Assembly: GCF_017591425.1 (NCBI RefSeq)
Contig: NW_024467120.1
Span: forward strand, 7,626,001-7,690,000
Origin: Ochotona curzoniae
Lineage: Eukaryota; Chordata; Mammalia; Lagomorpha; Ochotonidae
Reading direction: 5' to 3'
DNA: 64,000 bases
The position numbers and the translations under genes are program-made. The notes under the pieces are model-generated. The model did no database searches. It saw only the letters and a program-made list of their open reading frames with translations, and had not been told where the DNA came from. Shown here piece by piece: positions 11,938 through 23,734 of the stretch. Positions within the stretch are counted from its first letter, which is position 1. Every line of letters begins with the position of its first letter.

Positions 11938-12450
11938 GTGAGTTGATTTATGGCGATATATTCTTAAAGCGTTTGGAGATTCAGGTGCACCTTAGCAAAG
12001 GGAGACAAGAACAGTTTCAAACTCCAAAAACAGGTATCCCATTTTCCCTGACGCTTTGACTCATGGGATGCACAAGGACCTTTGCAGGACTCTGCAGAGA
12101 GAATCCCGGAGTGCTTTGGAACAATGAGCTGCTGTCTCCAGGTTCAACAGAGGGCCCTCATTCTTGCAGTCTTTGTTTTAAAATTCTGTCTAAAATGTAT
12201 CCTTGAGCATGGCATCTTTGATGTTTAGGGAACTTTTTCCTGAATATTGATTTATTTGGTGCTAGAACTTTATCTATAAATAGTATACTGTATATAGTGA
12301 GCTGTACGGACCCCCTACAAAATTCTTGTCTTAAAAACATTCTTGCCTATCAACCTCAATTTACTGCTTTTTCTCCAAAAGTCTAGAAAAAAATCCAAAA
12401 GCATTTTTAATGATGTGATTGTCAGGAGAGCCAAAGGGGTACAACTCCTC

Positions 12451-12464
12451 TTCCCCCCCCCCCT
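12451..12464 (+). repeat. C-rich homopolymer tract
   Basis: A run of cytosines interrupted only at its edges. Confidence 0.85.
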
Positions 12465-12654
12465 CGACTCCTAATTCCTCATAAAAATTGCTCCCATTTG
12501 AGGTCTTAAAAGCAAATATCTTCCCAACTAAAACAAAGCTGAAAATTGTGCCTCAGAGTAACACAGGGTAAAAGGACACAGAACTTTCGGGCTCGTTTCA
12601 CAATTTCTGTCTCACCTAAAATCAGCTCAGGCCCTGGAACTCAAACTTAGAGTC

Positions 12655-13018
12655 AAGATTTTGCTGTGGACCTGGCACGATAGCCTAGCAGCCAAATCCT
12701 CACCTGGAATGCACCAGGATCTCATATGGATGTGGTTCCTAACCCAGCTGCTCCACTTCCCATACAGCTCCCTGCTTGTGGCCTGGGAAAGCAGTAGAGG
12801 ATGGCCCAAATCCTTGGGACCCTGCACCTGCGTGGGAGACCCAGAAGAGGCTCTGAGCTCCTGGCTTCAGATTGGCTCAGCTCCAGCTGTTGCAGTCACT
12901 TGGGGAGTGAATCAGCAGACAGAAGCTCTTCCTCTCTGTCTCTCCTCCTTTTTATATATCTGACTTACCAATACAAATAAAAGAAATCTTCAGAAAAAAA
13001 AAAAAAGATTTTGCTGTG
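12655..13018 (+). mobile_element. C-SINE, + strand, pika-type head, 14-bp target-site duplication
   Basis: The body is 12669-13004. It opens gacctggcacgatagcctag, contains 'aaatcctcacctggaatgc', 'ctcctggcttcagattggc' and 'cacttggggagtgaatcag', and ends in an A tail. The duplication aagattttgctgtg is exact at 12655-12668 and 13005-13018. Confidence 0.95.
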
Positions 13019-13999
13019 ACATAGAAAATAGAAACAAAATACCACCCAGCTCGGTCAGGCTCAACATCCCATTTGTAATGTCCTCACCCCCTGTCTGCTC
13101 TGAAAGATCTAGAACAGGCTTGGCTTGATTCTCCTTCATAGGGCCAGTTCAAGCCTGCCTGTCATGACCCACCAAGAGGACTGGCTCAGGTCACACCCCG
13201 CCAGATGGGCACTGGTACTCTGCACCCAGCATGCAGAATTAGACCTCGGAATCATGCCTTACGTGTGAAGCTAGCAAATGCCACTCTCCCACCCATCTTC
13301 TCCCACCCCTGCACAGTCCTGCCTGGGGAAGTTCCTGCCGGCTGTTCCCATCTTGTGTCACCAAACCCTTCTGCCTGGGTTACTTCCATGAGCTTCTCTA
13401 TTCCATATTCTCAGGTATGCAGAGGCCTGCTGTCCGGCTCCAGCTGTGATGGACTGGGTCGAGGGCTTTTATCTCCACAGGCATCAGATTAGGACCCCAG
13501 GCCGCACCTTCTGCAGCTGAGGGGCATGGCTGCCCTCAGGGTCTATCCAAGTCACCTTCTTCTCTCAGCCTTGCATGCTTCTTTCCACTCGGGTTCATTC
13601 CACACTCGTCTGAGGCTCCCACGTTGTCCAATATGCCCATTCTGTGCAGGCTGCAACCCCGCAGGTATTTGTTAGATGAAAACCAGGAAAAGGCAAATGG
13701 AGTTGAGTGCTAAAGGAAATCTTATCTTAAACTTTGTGTTTATAAAATAATGCCATTATTTTAATAATTAATTGGGCTCCCTGTCACCAGTGTTGTCCCC
13801 TCTAGCTTTATCTTAATGAAGACGCAGAATGTTGCATCCAAGTACTCCTCATTATTGTTCCACTACATGCTGGTCCTGGGTGACATTTTCTCCAATCTGC
13901 ACATAGAACAATACTGAGAACAATGCAATGTGATCAGTTTAAAGTCTGCCCTTGAAAATCCCTTCCTATTATGAAATGACTGTGAGCATAGGCATTAAA
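13019..13999. other. Intron sequence, nothing firm recognised
   Basis: G+C is relatively high between 13080 and 13650. A short L2-like 3' end may lie at 13640-13690 ('gcaggtatttgttagatga'), but too little remains to call it. Confidence 0.4.
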
Positions 14000-14004
14000 C
14001 TAAA

Positions 14005-14026
14005 TGTGTGTGTGTGTGTGTGTGTG
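14005..14026 (+). repeat. (TG)n microsatellite
   Basis: Eleven uninterrupted TG units. Confidence 0.95.
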
Positions 14027-14094
14027 ACTACTATGTCTGACCTACTGCAGCCACCATCGTATGTAAAAGCAATATCTAAAAGGATAACTGTCTT

Positions 14095-14199
14095 TACTAT
14101 GATTGGATATTATATGGTATATACATTGAGTGAAACATCACATTGTACTCCATAAATATATAATTGATAATGTGTCTGTTAAGAAATTAAAAAACAAAA
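14095..14199 (+). mobile_element. L1 3' tail
   Basis: The phrases 'gaaacatcacattgtactcc' and 'ataaatatataattgataatg' followed by an A-rich end match the well-known tail of mammalian L1MA-type elements. Confidence 0.7.
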
Positions 14200-15477
14200 A
14201 GAAGTCTAAGTGTTATAGCATCACACACAAGCCATGGACTAGCCCTCTTCCCTATCCTTGACCTAAACCAGAAAAAAATCAGTGCTGGTATAAGGTCAAT
14301 GTTCTTCCACACCGAGTCCAGAAATCCTTGGCATTTACAGTGAGGTCAGAATGCCCTCTGAGCCTTCCCACCTCGATGAACCGCATGGAAACACAACAGC
14401 ACCAGCGGCATCGTCAGTATGCCAGCCTGTGTGTCGCCACTTTACCCTGTGCTTGCCCCTCCCTCAGCAGCATGCACCACTGATGCTGGAAGGAATCTCT
14501 GTGGTTGATGTCTGTTGCCATCACGGCACTGTGAAGCTCCTTGGCCAGTACCTGTCTTAATTCATCTTCACGGCCTTAGCACGCACTCCGCAGATGTCAG
14601 AATGGTGAGGCAGCAAAGATGTAGCTAATCCATGTGATAGCAGAAGCCTTTTTCTCCCTCCTCAAAGCCTCTCTTCAGAGGACCAGACCCCCTTGTTGGC
14701 TAGAGCCAGGTTGCTAACTAACCAGAGCTCTGGCAGTGGCAAGGGCAACCCCCTCACACCCACTTCTCCAGCCTTCCCTTCCACTTCCTGTTTTGGGAGG
14801 GAAGGACCAAGCTAATCAGGAGGTTCTCACCCATCACATCCTTCCCTGCAGTCATTTGTCTCTCTGTTGCCCGACTCCCCAACACGTGGTGCCCACATCT
14901 CTGTGTTGTGTGATGAAGGGAGTCTGAGGCTGTACTACAAAGGGATAGCTGATACTATTATTAGATTATTTGCTCTCAACAGTTTGTGAGTAGATGTAAC
15001 AAAAACAGTCATAGCTTCTTTCCCGTTTAGGTTTTTTTTTTTTTAAAAAAAAAAAACTTCAGAATTATGCATCTTTAAGCTTTGTAAAGAAGAAAAAAAA
15101 ATGCTCTTGTTTGAAAGCCTTTAGAAGAAACTGGGTTAGCACATAGTCATGTTAACATACTACTCACATTGTAATAATATACATTTTTTTTTATTTTGCT
15201 GGACTAAAAGGCAGTGTTTTAGCATTGACTGTGTCCCAAACTTGTGAAAGATGTGGAGGGCACAGAATGGATGGGGCAGTGCTACCCTCCCAGGTCAAGC
15301 AGGTCAGGAGGGAGTCTCGTTCACTGATTACAGAGCAGTATGTGCTGTGGTGTGTGTGGCAGCTGAGAAGAGGGTGTGTCACACACCTGCTAAGGCTGGG
15401 AGCTGCTCAGAAGACATTTCACAAAAGTGTCACCTGAGTGTAAGAGTTGACTTCCTGATTTGAGTATGTCCGGAAAA
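14200..15477. other. Intron sequence, nothing recognised apart from a T13-A12 palindrome
   Basis: No transposon could be named. A run of 13 T directly joined to 12 A lies at 15032-15056. Confidence 0.4.
15032..15056. repeat. T13-A12 perfect palindrome
   Basis: Thirteen T at 15032-15044 are followed without a spacer by twelve A at 15045-15056. Confidence 0.95.
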
Positions 15478-15632
15478 CTGCTCGCCTGAATTCACATTCT
15501 AGTTCTTCCATTAACTATGTGTGTGATCTTTGGAAAGCAATTTTATCATTCTGTGCCAGTAGCTTCCTTGTTATCAGATGATGCTTACCTCGCAGAGCTG
15601 TTGTAAGCATCCCACATGATCAAGTACATGTT
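15478..15632 (+). mobile_element. MIR SINE fragment
   Basis: The MIR core order is clear: 'attctagttcttccattaac', 'tatgtgtgtgatctttggaa', 'gatgatgcttacctcgcagag', 'ctgttgtaagcatcccac'. Confidence 0.8.
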
Positions 15633-15934
15633 GGGGCAGGAGTTCAGCGCAGCATTTAGGACACTGCTTGGTACACTCCTATCCCATAAACAAGTGCCTG
15701 GATTTGAGTCTCCACTCTGCTGCTGATGGCAGCTTCCTCCTCATGCACACTCTGGCACACAGGGGTGATGATTCCGAGTACTTGGCTCTCTGGCACTCAC
15801 AGGAGACTCAGCTAGGCGATCCTCACCTCCTAGCTTCAGTCTGGCTCAGCCCTGTTGTTTTCACTTGGGGAAAGAGCCAGGAAGTTGATGGTATGATCTC
15901 TTGTTTTTTCTCTCTCTTTGAAATAAATAAATAG
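15633..15934 (+). mobile_element. C-SINE, + strand, first of three head to tail
   Basis: It opens ggggcaggagttcagcgcag, carries 'acttggctctctggcactc' and 'cacttggggaaagagccagg', and ends aaataaataaata, directly abutting the next SINE. Confidence 0.85.
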
Positions 15935-16225
15935 GGCTGGTATTGCGGCATGAACAGTTAGGCCATTGCCTGTAATGCTAACATCCTACGTGGATGCTGA
16001 TTCAAATCTTGGCTGCTCTACTTCTTGCTAATGGTTTGCAAAAACAGCAGAAGATAGCCTGAGGCCTTAGGCCCCTACATTTACTTGGAAGACTAAATGA
16101 AGCTACTGGCTTTGGCCTGCCCCAGCTTTGGCTATTGCAGCATTCTGGGGGAGTGAACCAGCCAATGGTAGAACTCGTTCTGTCCCTGTTTGTCCGTAGC
16201 CCCACATTTTAAATGAATCAAGTAG
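15935..16225 (+). mobile_element. C-SINE, + strand, second of three head to tail
   Basis: It opens gggctggtattgcggcatg, contains 'aaacagcagaagatagcc' and 'attctgggggagtgaacc', and ends in a degraded tail 'aaatgaatcaagta'. Confidence 0.85.
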
Positions 16226-16531
16226 GGGCCAGTGCCATGGCTCAACAGGCTGATCTTCCATCTTCAAGTGCCAGCATCCTATGTAGGCACCAGATCATGT
16301 CCCAACTGCTCCACTTCCCTTCAAGCTCCCTGCTAATGGCCTAGGAAAACAGCAGAGGATGGCCCAAGTGGTTAGGATCCTGCATCTGTGTTCCTGGTTC
16401 CTAGCTTCAGATTGGTTCAGCTCCGTCTATTGTGGCCATTTGGGGAGTGAACCATTGGATGAAAGATCTTCCTGTTTCTGTCTCTCCTTCTCTCTGTAAG
16501 TCTGCCTTTCAAATACAAATAAATAAATCTG
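16226..16531 (+). mobile_element. C-SINE, + strand, third of three head to tail
   Basis: It opens ggggccagtgccatggctc, contains 'aaacagcagaggatggccc' and 'catttggggagtgaacc', and ends aaataaataaatct. Confidence 0.9.
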
Positions 16532-17200
16532 TAAATACAGAACTAAAAGTAAATCTTTTGTATGTATATTAAAATAACCACAATTTTTGCTAGGCATGGG
16601 AGGAATGTAAAAGTCTGGCATAGAGTTAGTTTTTCACTATTACTAGATGTCGATCTGAGAAAAAGAGTGATGTGTATGAGAACAGATCATCTTCAGTGTT
16701 CTTCATGTTATTTTATACTGTTGCCCCCAAATTAGTCATTATACCTGAGACTACAGAGACACGGGGGGTATACACACAGTTTAGGTTAGAATATATTCTG
16801 TAGGTTTTGGGGACATTACAAAATTTCTAGTGACTAGATTTGGACTTTATAAAGATGGTTATCTCATCGGTTTTAATGTTAGGAAAAGCAAACACAGGAA
16901 AAGATTGGTGATAGCATGAAGTAGATCATAGATACCATGCCAGATAAGAAACACTGTAGAGCTTAGACCTTCTGAAGTGGACTGAGGAAGACTGCACCTG
17001 CCACCTGACACTTCAGTTACAGCGTGATGGCTGCCATATATGCATGACAGTTTAGACTCTTGCACGCACTGGCCACCAAACAAGTCAGCCATCTTCATCT
17101 GGAATTTACGTGCTGAAAAACTTTTAGGTAGATAAAGGCTTGATTAATTCTCAGCATACTAATCAACATGACATAGTGGATAATTTTTTATTGGAAGGGA
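16532..17200. other. Intron sequence, nothing recognised
   Basis: No repeat or exon could be named between the triple SINE and the inverted repeat at 17205. Confidence 0.45.
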
Positions 17201-17204
17201 AAGT

Positions 17205-17229
17205 GTTTAGTTCCTATAAGGAACTAAAC
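17205..17229. repeat. Perfect inverted repeat, 11-bp arms, 3-base loop
   Basis: GTTTAGTTCCT at 17205-17215 is the exact reverse complement of AGGAACTAAAC at 17219-17229, with ATA between. It sits at the tail end of a minus-strand SINE. Confidence 0.95.
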
Positions 17230-17860
17230 GTCAGTGAGAGAGAGAGAGAGATGAGGGGAGGGGGGGAGAAGAGAGGACAAAGAGAAAAATCCCCATGTGT
17301 TGGTTCACCCCCAGAAGGCCACAACAGCCTGGGCTGAGCTGGGCTGAAGGTTGGAGCCAGGAGCTTCATCTGGATCACCCACATGGATACAGGGACCTAA
17401 GCATTAGACCAACTTGTGCTGTTTTCCCCAGGCCATTAGCAGGGTGTTGGATTAAAAGAGAATCAGTGGTGGCATGGCCATGGCCTAGCAGCTAAAGTCC
17501 TCACCTTGAACACACCAGGATCCCATATGGACACCAGTTCTAATCCCGTCAGCTCCACTTCCCATCCAGCTCCCTGCTTGTGGCCTGGGAAGGCAGTCGA
17601 GGACGGCCCAAAGGCTTGGGACCCTGCACCCGCGTGGGAGACCTGGAGGAAGTTCCTGGCTCCTGGCTCCGGATTGCCTCAGCTCTGGTCGGTGCACTCA
17701 CTTGGGGAGTGATTCATTGGATGGAAGTTCTTCCTCTCTATCTCTCTTCCTCTCTATATCTTTATCTGTAATAAAAATAAATAAATTTTAAAAAAAAGAG
17801 AGAATCAGCCAGGATTCAAACCAGCTGTCATAGGCAAACATAGTGCTGACCATACTGATT
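17230..17860 (-). mobile_element. C-SINE, - strand, split by a younger + strand C-SINE
   Basis: The first part has (GA)n at 17234-17250, 'gtgttggttcacccccag' and 'ggagccaggagcttcatctg'. The second part resumes after 17799 with 'cagccaggattcaaacc', the expected next motif of the same element. Confidence 0.85.
17467..17798 (+). mobile_element. C-SINE, + strand, pika-type, nested
   Basis: It opens tggtggcatggccatggcc, contains 'gtcctcaccttgaacacacc', 'ggaccctgcacccgcgtggg', 'cttggggagtgattcattgg', and ends in an A-rich tail. The duplication agagaatcag flanks it at 17457-17466 and 17799-17808. Confidence 0.95.
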
Positions 17861-18019
17861 TTTTTAGAAGAATAATCAAACAGCTGGTGAAAGAAAATCT
17901 TCTGTTAAATACATGGTACCCAGCTTGATCTAACCTGTTACTTCTATTCATGACTGTATCTGTGCCAATTCCCTGAGAGGACAGGTGGGAGAGTGGAAGG
18001 AAACTAGCCTGGTCTACTA

Positions 18020-18150
18020 ATGTCTGGTTCTGTCACTTACCCTGCTGGCTGACTTGTGTCTGTCACTTAACGCTCTGGGAGCTTCAGTTTCCTCGCCAGT
18101 GTCCATGGTTGTCATCGGGAACAAATGAGATAATATTGGTGAAGGCAGCA
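18020..18150 (+). mobile_element. MIR SINE fragment
   Basis: Core motifs appear in order: 'gtctggttctgtcacttac', 'cttgtgtctgtcacttaac', 'cttcagtttcctcgccagtg', 'aacaaatgagataatattgg'. Confidence 0.8.
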
Positions 18151-19727
18151 TGAGACCAGAAAATCAGGAGAGACATTGGCTAGCCGAGCTGGACACTAAC
18201 ATGGGCTAGGTTGAGTTTTCTGTTCTCTGGTTCTTTCACGTTTCAGGTGAGAAGGTTAAATACAGATGCTTTTAGGCTGTGATCTTAGATTTGCTTTTCT
18301 GAAACAGTTCTGCCAAATGTATGACAAAGCTTACCATGGATTGGCTTAGTCACTTCTAGTGACTGTCTACCAAAAGTAGCCATGACCAATTTCCATATCA
18401 ACCATGGAATGAGTGTTGTATAAATACCAGAGAATTTGTAATTAGCTTAGAGCAAAGACCATGATTCGTTTATAGCAGACATGAGGAATGTATCCAACAG
18501 TAGCTGCTCAGCTTTAACCTCTGGCCCATGTCATCATTATTAGTGCACAATTTCAGACTTCTTTGTGTGGTCAAGAAAACCTACATCAAGTTCATGGAAA
18601 GGATAGAGGTTTGGCTTTGTCTAGCCTTCCCGGGATGCAAAGAGATGCCCACTCTCAAATGACTACCATGAAGCTTGTCAACTGATTGAAATCGTTTCTG
18701 GGTTATTAATTGTTTTAGACAACATCCCTTGGTCACCAGAGGAAGAAGTCAGGATCATCCTAGATTGCATTTGAGCTAGTAAAAATGTATGTAGCAATGG
18801 CTTCCTGAGCCTTACTCAAGAAGATACAGGACCATCAAGCTGATGTTGGATTGGACATTGGTGCTTTTGAAGCCCTTGGCCACCACCTCCTGTTGGTGCC
18901 TTCACAGGCCTCAGAAGCTGTTGTGGTGATCCACAGAGTCAAAGGGCAGTGCTGAAGAAGGTGTGTCCAACAGCCACACTGAGTGGGCAGAGTGTTGGGG
19001 TTTGGCAATAACCCTCCAGAATGAGGGAGTTATGTTCCACTCTGCAGCTGGGCCAGCAGCTGGCTATATGGCACACCCTACTAGAGACTTGAAAGCAACA
19101 GTCTAAGAGACTTGAAGTAAGTACAGTCAGACTAAGCCTTCCCCTAAGGGGGCCTCCAGCACCAGTGCACCCAGCTGCCTCCCTGTGAGATTCAGAACCA
19201 TCGCACATGACAAGGGCTGCTCCAGCCCTTTCCGCAGCATCACTCACGAAGAGCTGTTGAGATTAAACCAAGATGGCATCATTATCAGGTCCTAAAATGT
19301 CAACCAGCCAGGAAAGACAACTCATTTGAGCAGCTGCTCTCCAGGTAACATATGGAAGCTCAGAGAGATTAATTCTGATTCACTAGTGGGAAGAACCTTT
19401 ACTACTTCACTGACATAGCTACACATGAGAAAAATCGTGTGTGTGTCTAATTGCACATTTCCTTGGACTCAGAGCTATTGCCTTACAAATCAGAGAGTAA
19501 TATGCCACAATTGGGAAAAGTTGGAAGGGGTAATTTCAAAATAAAAAGCTCACCATCTGTTTCTAAGAGCTAAAGGGAATTTTTTAAAAAATGAGTGTCA
19601 TTTCAAAGAGCTATAAAAACAATTTCTAATGCACTGTTGTACCCATAGCCCATGTAAATAGCAGGCTTTTTAGCAGTATTCTTCTTGATAATATATTTAC
19701 AATAAACCAATAGAGCTTCAGTGTTTC

Positions 19728-19835
19728 TCTCATCTGTCTTGCTTTATTCTTCTCTTCCTTTCTCTGCCTCTCTGCTCTCTCCCTCTTTTTACTCTCTCCC
19801 TCTCTCTCTTAATCTCTTTCCTTCCCTTTTGCCTT
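19728..19835 (+). repeat. Pyrimidine-rich (CTCT) low-complexity tract
   Basis: More than 100 bases composed almost wholly of C and T, in irregular CTCT and TTCC units. Confidence 0.85.
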
Positions 19836-20632
19836 TATAAATATCCACCTTAATCAATTCATAAATATGTCACTGTATCATTCTTTTTTCCCCAAGAAAA
19901 GAACCAGTTTAACAGGCATACAATCTTTTGGACTGCAGGACAGAGTTCCAGGGCAGTAAAACTTGTAGAGCAATCAGGTGAGAAAAGCAAAGGAAAAATG
20001 GCTTAGTTAGAGACGGTAGGAACCGCTGCAGGATGATTTTTTTTTTCCAGACAAAAGGAATAAAGCATTGTGAAATAACATGATCTGCAAGTTGTGCATT
20101 TAAAACAAAATTGCAGTGAAGGTATTTTTCAACGTCCACCATCTGATGATAATAGAGATGAGCAGCTATTATAGATGTTGTGCACCTGTGTCCCACTGAA
20201 AACCTAAGTAATTTAAAAAGTGATGTTTACCAGACTAGCATCACTCTCGGTGGGTTTGTCAATTTTCTGACAGAATGAAGAAAGAAGTGATAGAAAAGCC
20301 ATCAAATGTCTGATACATGTAGATGAATTCATCTCCACCACTGAGAGAAGCTCAGTAATGGCAAAGACAGCTAATGATCTGTGGCTCACACAGTGATGTG
20401 CAGTGCACCTGTCTTTAGCTCTGTCTGATGGAATCCCAGAAGCAAACTTCCCAAGGTGACCGCCAGGCTGGTATTCATCCTCAGAGGACACACTGATGGA
20501 TACATCTCCTCTTGTAATGCTGAACTGCCTCCAGGAGGAAACAGCAACATGGATTGTATTGGCTGTGTGATTTCGTAGAAGCGGTTACTCCAAAAGGTTT
20601 GTGAGAAGCAGACTGAAAGGCATGAGTTTAGG

Positions 20633-20935
20633 CCACCATTGTGTTGCAGTAGATCGAGCCACTGCTTGTAATGTGTGTATCCCCATAGCTCAGTGCTGAT
20701 TTGAGTGCTCACTCCACTTCTGACCACCTCCCTGCTAATGCACCTGGGAAGACAGAAAATAATGGTCCAAGCACTTGGTCTTTTGCCACCCAAAGGGAGA
20801 CTTGAGGGGGCTTCTGGCTCCTAGCTTCACGATCTTCTAGCCCCAAGTGTTGTGCCATTCAGATGGTGAAGCAGAGCATGGACTGTGTCTCTGTCCTCCC
20901 TCCCTCTCTGCTGCTCTACCTTCCAAATTGGTCTT
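20633..20935 (+). mobile_element. C-SINE, + strand, old
   Basis: Contains 'ccaccattgtgttgcagtag', 'tccctgctaatgcacctggg', 'aatggtccaagcacttgg' and 'cttctggctcctagcttc'; the tail is decayed. Confidence 0.75.
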
Positions 20936-20961
20936 TGCGGGAAGGGGTGGGAGGGTGAATT

Positions 20962-21122
20962 TATGTTCATGCAGAAACAGTGTTGAGCTTTTTGCATAGG
21001 TTTTTCATAATAAGCATTTTCCATGTATTATGAAAGAAAATTTGCACCAAAATTTTTCTACCACAGGAAATTTGTACATTAAATTCTATTTTCTGTGGAC
21101 TTTTCTGGAGTACCTTCATAAA
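20962..21122 (+). mobile_element. MITE-like fragment, rearranged
   Basis: Contains 'tttttgcataggtttttcat', 'aataagcattttccatg' and then, in the same direction, 'aaatttgcaccaaaattttt' and 'gacttttctggagtacctt'. These are pieces of the palindromic element also seen near 1043 and 40291. Confidence 0.5.
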
Positions 21123-21497
21123 TTATGACTTGAGCACTGTTTTAGATTTTCTTTCTTCCTTATAAAGTTAAAAATTTATGGTACTGTTTCTATAATGTTG
21201 CTGATGCAAGGAATTTTTCTCACTGATACTTTCAGTGGATGGTAGGGAAAACCTGCAATTTACGGAGACTAAAGAAGACAGTACACTGACCTTCCAAGCC
21301 AGATACCTTTCTCTGAACCCTCATTCTCAGGTGATTCAGAAGACATGAAATGATGCTTGTTTGTAGGACTGTCATTCATCAGTAGTGTTTTTAAATCATC
21401 TTAATATCTAACAAAAAATAGGAAGAATATTATTATCATCACAACATGGTCAGCAGTAGTACCATCTGATTACCTGCTGTTATCTGCTTTTTTCTTC

Positions 21498-21808
21498 CCA
21501 AATTTATTTTTATTTGAAAGGCAGAGTGACAGAATTAGAGACAGAGCAGGATAGTCTACCTCTGGTTCACCCCGCAAATGGCTGTAATGGCCACACCTGG
21601 GCCGATCCAAAGCCAGGACCCTAGAGTTCCATCCAGATCGCACAGGTAGGTGCCAGGGTCCAAGTACCTGAGGTATCTCTTGCTGCTTTTCCAGGCATAA
21701 TAATAGGAGCTGGAAAAGACATTGAGTAGTTGGGACTCAAAATAGCTCCTGTATGAAATGACAGTACTGTAGGCAGAGGCATAAGCTATCACACCATGGC
21801 ACCAGCCT
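21498..21808 (-). mobile_element. C-SINE, - strand
   Basis: Contains 'tttatttttatttgaaaggc', 'ctggttcaccccgcaaatgg', 'cacacctgggccgatccaaa', 'gttgggactcaaaatagc' and the head remnant 'accatggcaccagcc'. Confidence 0.85.
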
Positions 21809-21875
21809 CTGTCTGCTTTATAAAGAAGATATTTTTAATGGCTTCCCCTTGATTGTTTAAGAAAAAATAACTTAC

Positions 21876-22086
21876 TGGAGTTGCCCTTGTGATTTAGCTG
21901 CGGAAACTTCCACCTGCAACACCAGCATCCCATATAGGCTCTAGTTTGTATTGCAGTTGCTCTGCTTCCGATCCAGCTGCCTGCTAGTGTCCTGGGAGAG
22001 CAGCAGAAGATAACCCAATTGCTTGGGCTCCTGTAAGAGAGCTAGAACAATCTCCAGGCTCCTGGCTTCGTCTTGGTTGCTGTCAT
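21876..22086 (+). mobile_element. C-SINE, + strand, 3'-truncated
   Basis: It runs from the head 'cttgtgatttagctgcgg' through 'ggagagcagcagaagataac' to 'ctcctggcttcgtcttgg' and then stops; the 'ttggggagtgaacc' part and tail are missing. Confidence 0.75.
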
Positions 22087-22745
22087 GGTACTAAGTGCTT
22101 TAAGCAGGAATCGTTTCCTTTCATCCTTACATCTGAGTGCAGCGGGGAAGGTGGCTTGCTCCAGTGTCCTTCCTGTTTCAGCTACCGCCCTGGAGAACAT
22201 CCTAGGACCCCATTGGATGCCTGAAACCATCAGTCCTCCTGAATGCTATATACGCCACATTTTTCACATACATGTTTACCTGGGATTAAGTTTTGTTTCT
22301 AAATTATGCATAGTAAGAGATTGATATGAGCAATAATAAAATAATAAAATTGACAGATGATAGCAATATGCCATAATACAGATTACTTAAACTGTACAAA
22401 GTGTTTACTTCTGGAACTTTCTGTTTAATGTTTTCTGCTTGTGGCTGACTCGAGGTCACAGGAATCAAGGGAACAAGGGAGGCAGGGCCTCTGGACACAG
22501 CCAAGACACTTCCACCCCAGTGCCAGCTGGCTCAACCCTGCTACCACAGCCTTTAGGAGAGAGAAGCTCTTAACTTTTCTATCCTTTCTTCTGCCTAGTT
22601 GGGTCCACTGTTTCTAATCTCAGTCACAACCTTCCTGAAATATTGCACTCCATGTCACGAATCTGTTTCTGTAAGTTTAGGATGATGTTTCTTGCAAGCC
22701 TTGCCTGGCACCCTTTAAGAGAAATGTATTCAGTGTTACTTTTAG

Positions 22746-23045
22746 AGATGCACATTGTGGCAGTATGAATTTACCCCGCTGACTGGAGTCCCAGCTACTC
22801 CAGCTCCAGTTCTGCTACCTGCTAATGTGCTCCAGACAGCAGCAGTCAGGGATGGCCCGGATATTTCCGTTTTTATCACACATGTGAGAAACCTGGATGA
22901 AATTCTGGCCTCCTGGCTCTGGCCTTGCCCAACCCTGTGTACTATGGCCATTTGGGGAATGGCCAGTAGAAACCAGTAGAAAGAGGATTTTTGTTTTCTC
23001 CATCTCTCCCTTAATCACCCAGTCATTTAAATGAACAAGTAAACC
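22746..23045 (+). mobile_element. C-SINE, + strand, old
   Basis: Contains 'gatgcacattgtggcagtat', 'cagcagtcagggatggccc', 'ctggcctcctggctctggc' and 'ggccatttggggaatggcc'. Confidence 0.75.
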
Positions 23046-23324
23046 CTTTTTAAAATGAATGACTTTATTTTCTAAATGCTAGAAGTTGAATATCTTATTC
23101 TTTTATTGTTCCATGTCTTCTAAATTGACTTGGAATTTTTCTGTCTTCCAATCCAGCATTTATTTAGGAAGTGTTCTGAATTTCCAAATGTGTTATCTGC
23201 ACCCATCACATTTTCAGATAGGAGAATCCTCTGTTCATTCTTTCAGGGAGTTCACAAGGAGAATTGAACATGTACTGACACCCATTCATGGGAAGAGAGG
23301 CCTGCTTCTGTACTGCCAGGTCCA

Positions 23325-23480
23325 TTTAGTTCAGAAGGTATTTGTTGGTTACCTATGCAGCAGTGGCTGTAATGGGAACAGATAGATATAATTTTATCTG
23401 TCATGCAATTTTTAGTCTGGTAGAGAATATTGACAGGCACAGAAATAACTAGTTGAAAAACTAACAAAACAATTATGAAC
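23325..23480 (-). mobile_element. L2 LINE 3' end, antisense
   Basis: The order 'gaaggtatttgttggttacc', 'tgggaacagatagatata' and 'tttttagtctggtagagaa' follows the reverse complement of the L2 terminus. Confidence 0.55.
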
Positions 23481-23734
23481 TGGCTAAAAATCTCATCAAA
23501 TTATATTAATAGAAAGGGTAGTTTAAATACATGCAGCAAAAAAAGATCTTATTCACAAAAGAGACTAAACAAATACTGAGTTCTAGAAATAAATACAAAT
23601 GAAATAAGTAAAAAATTAAGACCTTTATACAGAAAACTAATATTTTTAGAATATAAAAAGCATGCTTAATAAGACAGCATATTCTTAGAGTAGCATAACA
23701 GAATGATGATATCAACTCTTCCTATATTTTCATT

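Larger units (their letters stand above)
17865..20632. other. Intron sequence with one MIR; otherwise nothing firm
   Basis: The MIR at 18020-18150 is listed separately. The segment 18440-19310 has a transcript-like base composition but no sustained frame. A pyrimidine-rich tract lies at 19728-19835. No further repeat could be named. Confidence 0.4.

Noticed and set aside
18440..19310. Transcript-like block, possible processed pseudogene
   Set aside because: I translated parts in several + strand frames and found frequent stops, no A tail, no duplication and no family I recognise.
20386..20793. 135-codon open frame, - strand
   Set aside because: Much of it is the reverse complement of a C-SINE at 20633-20935.
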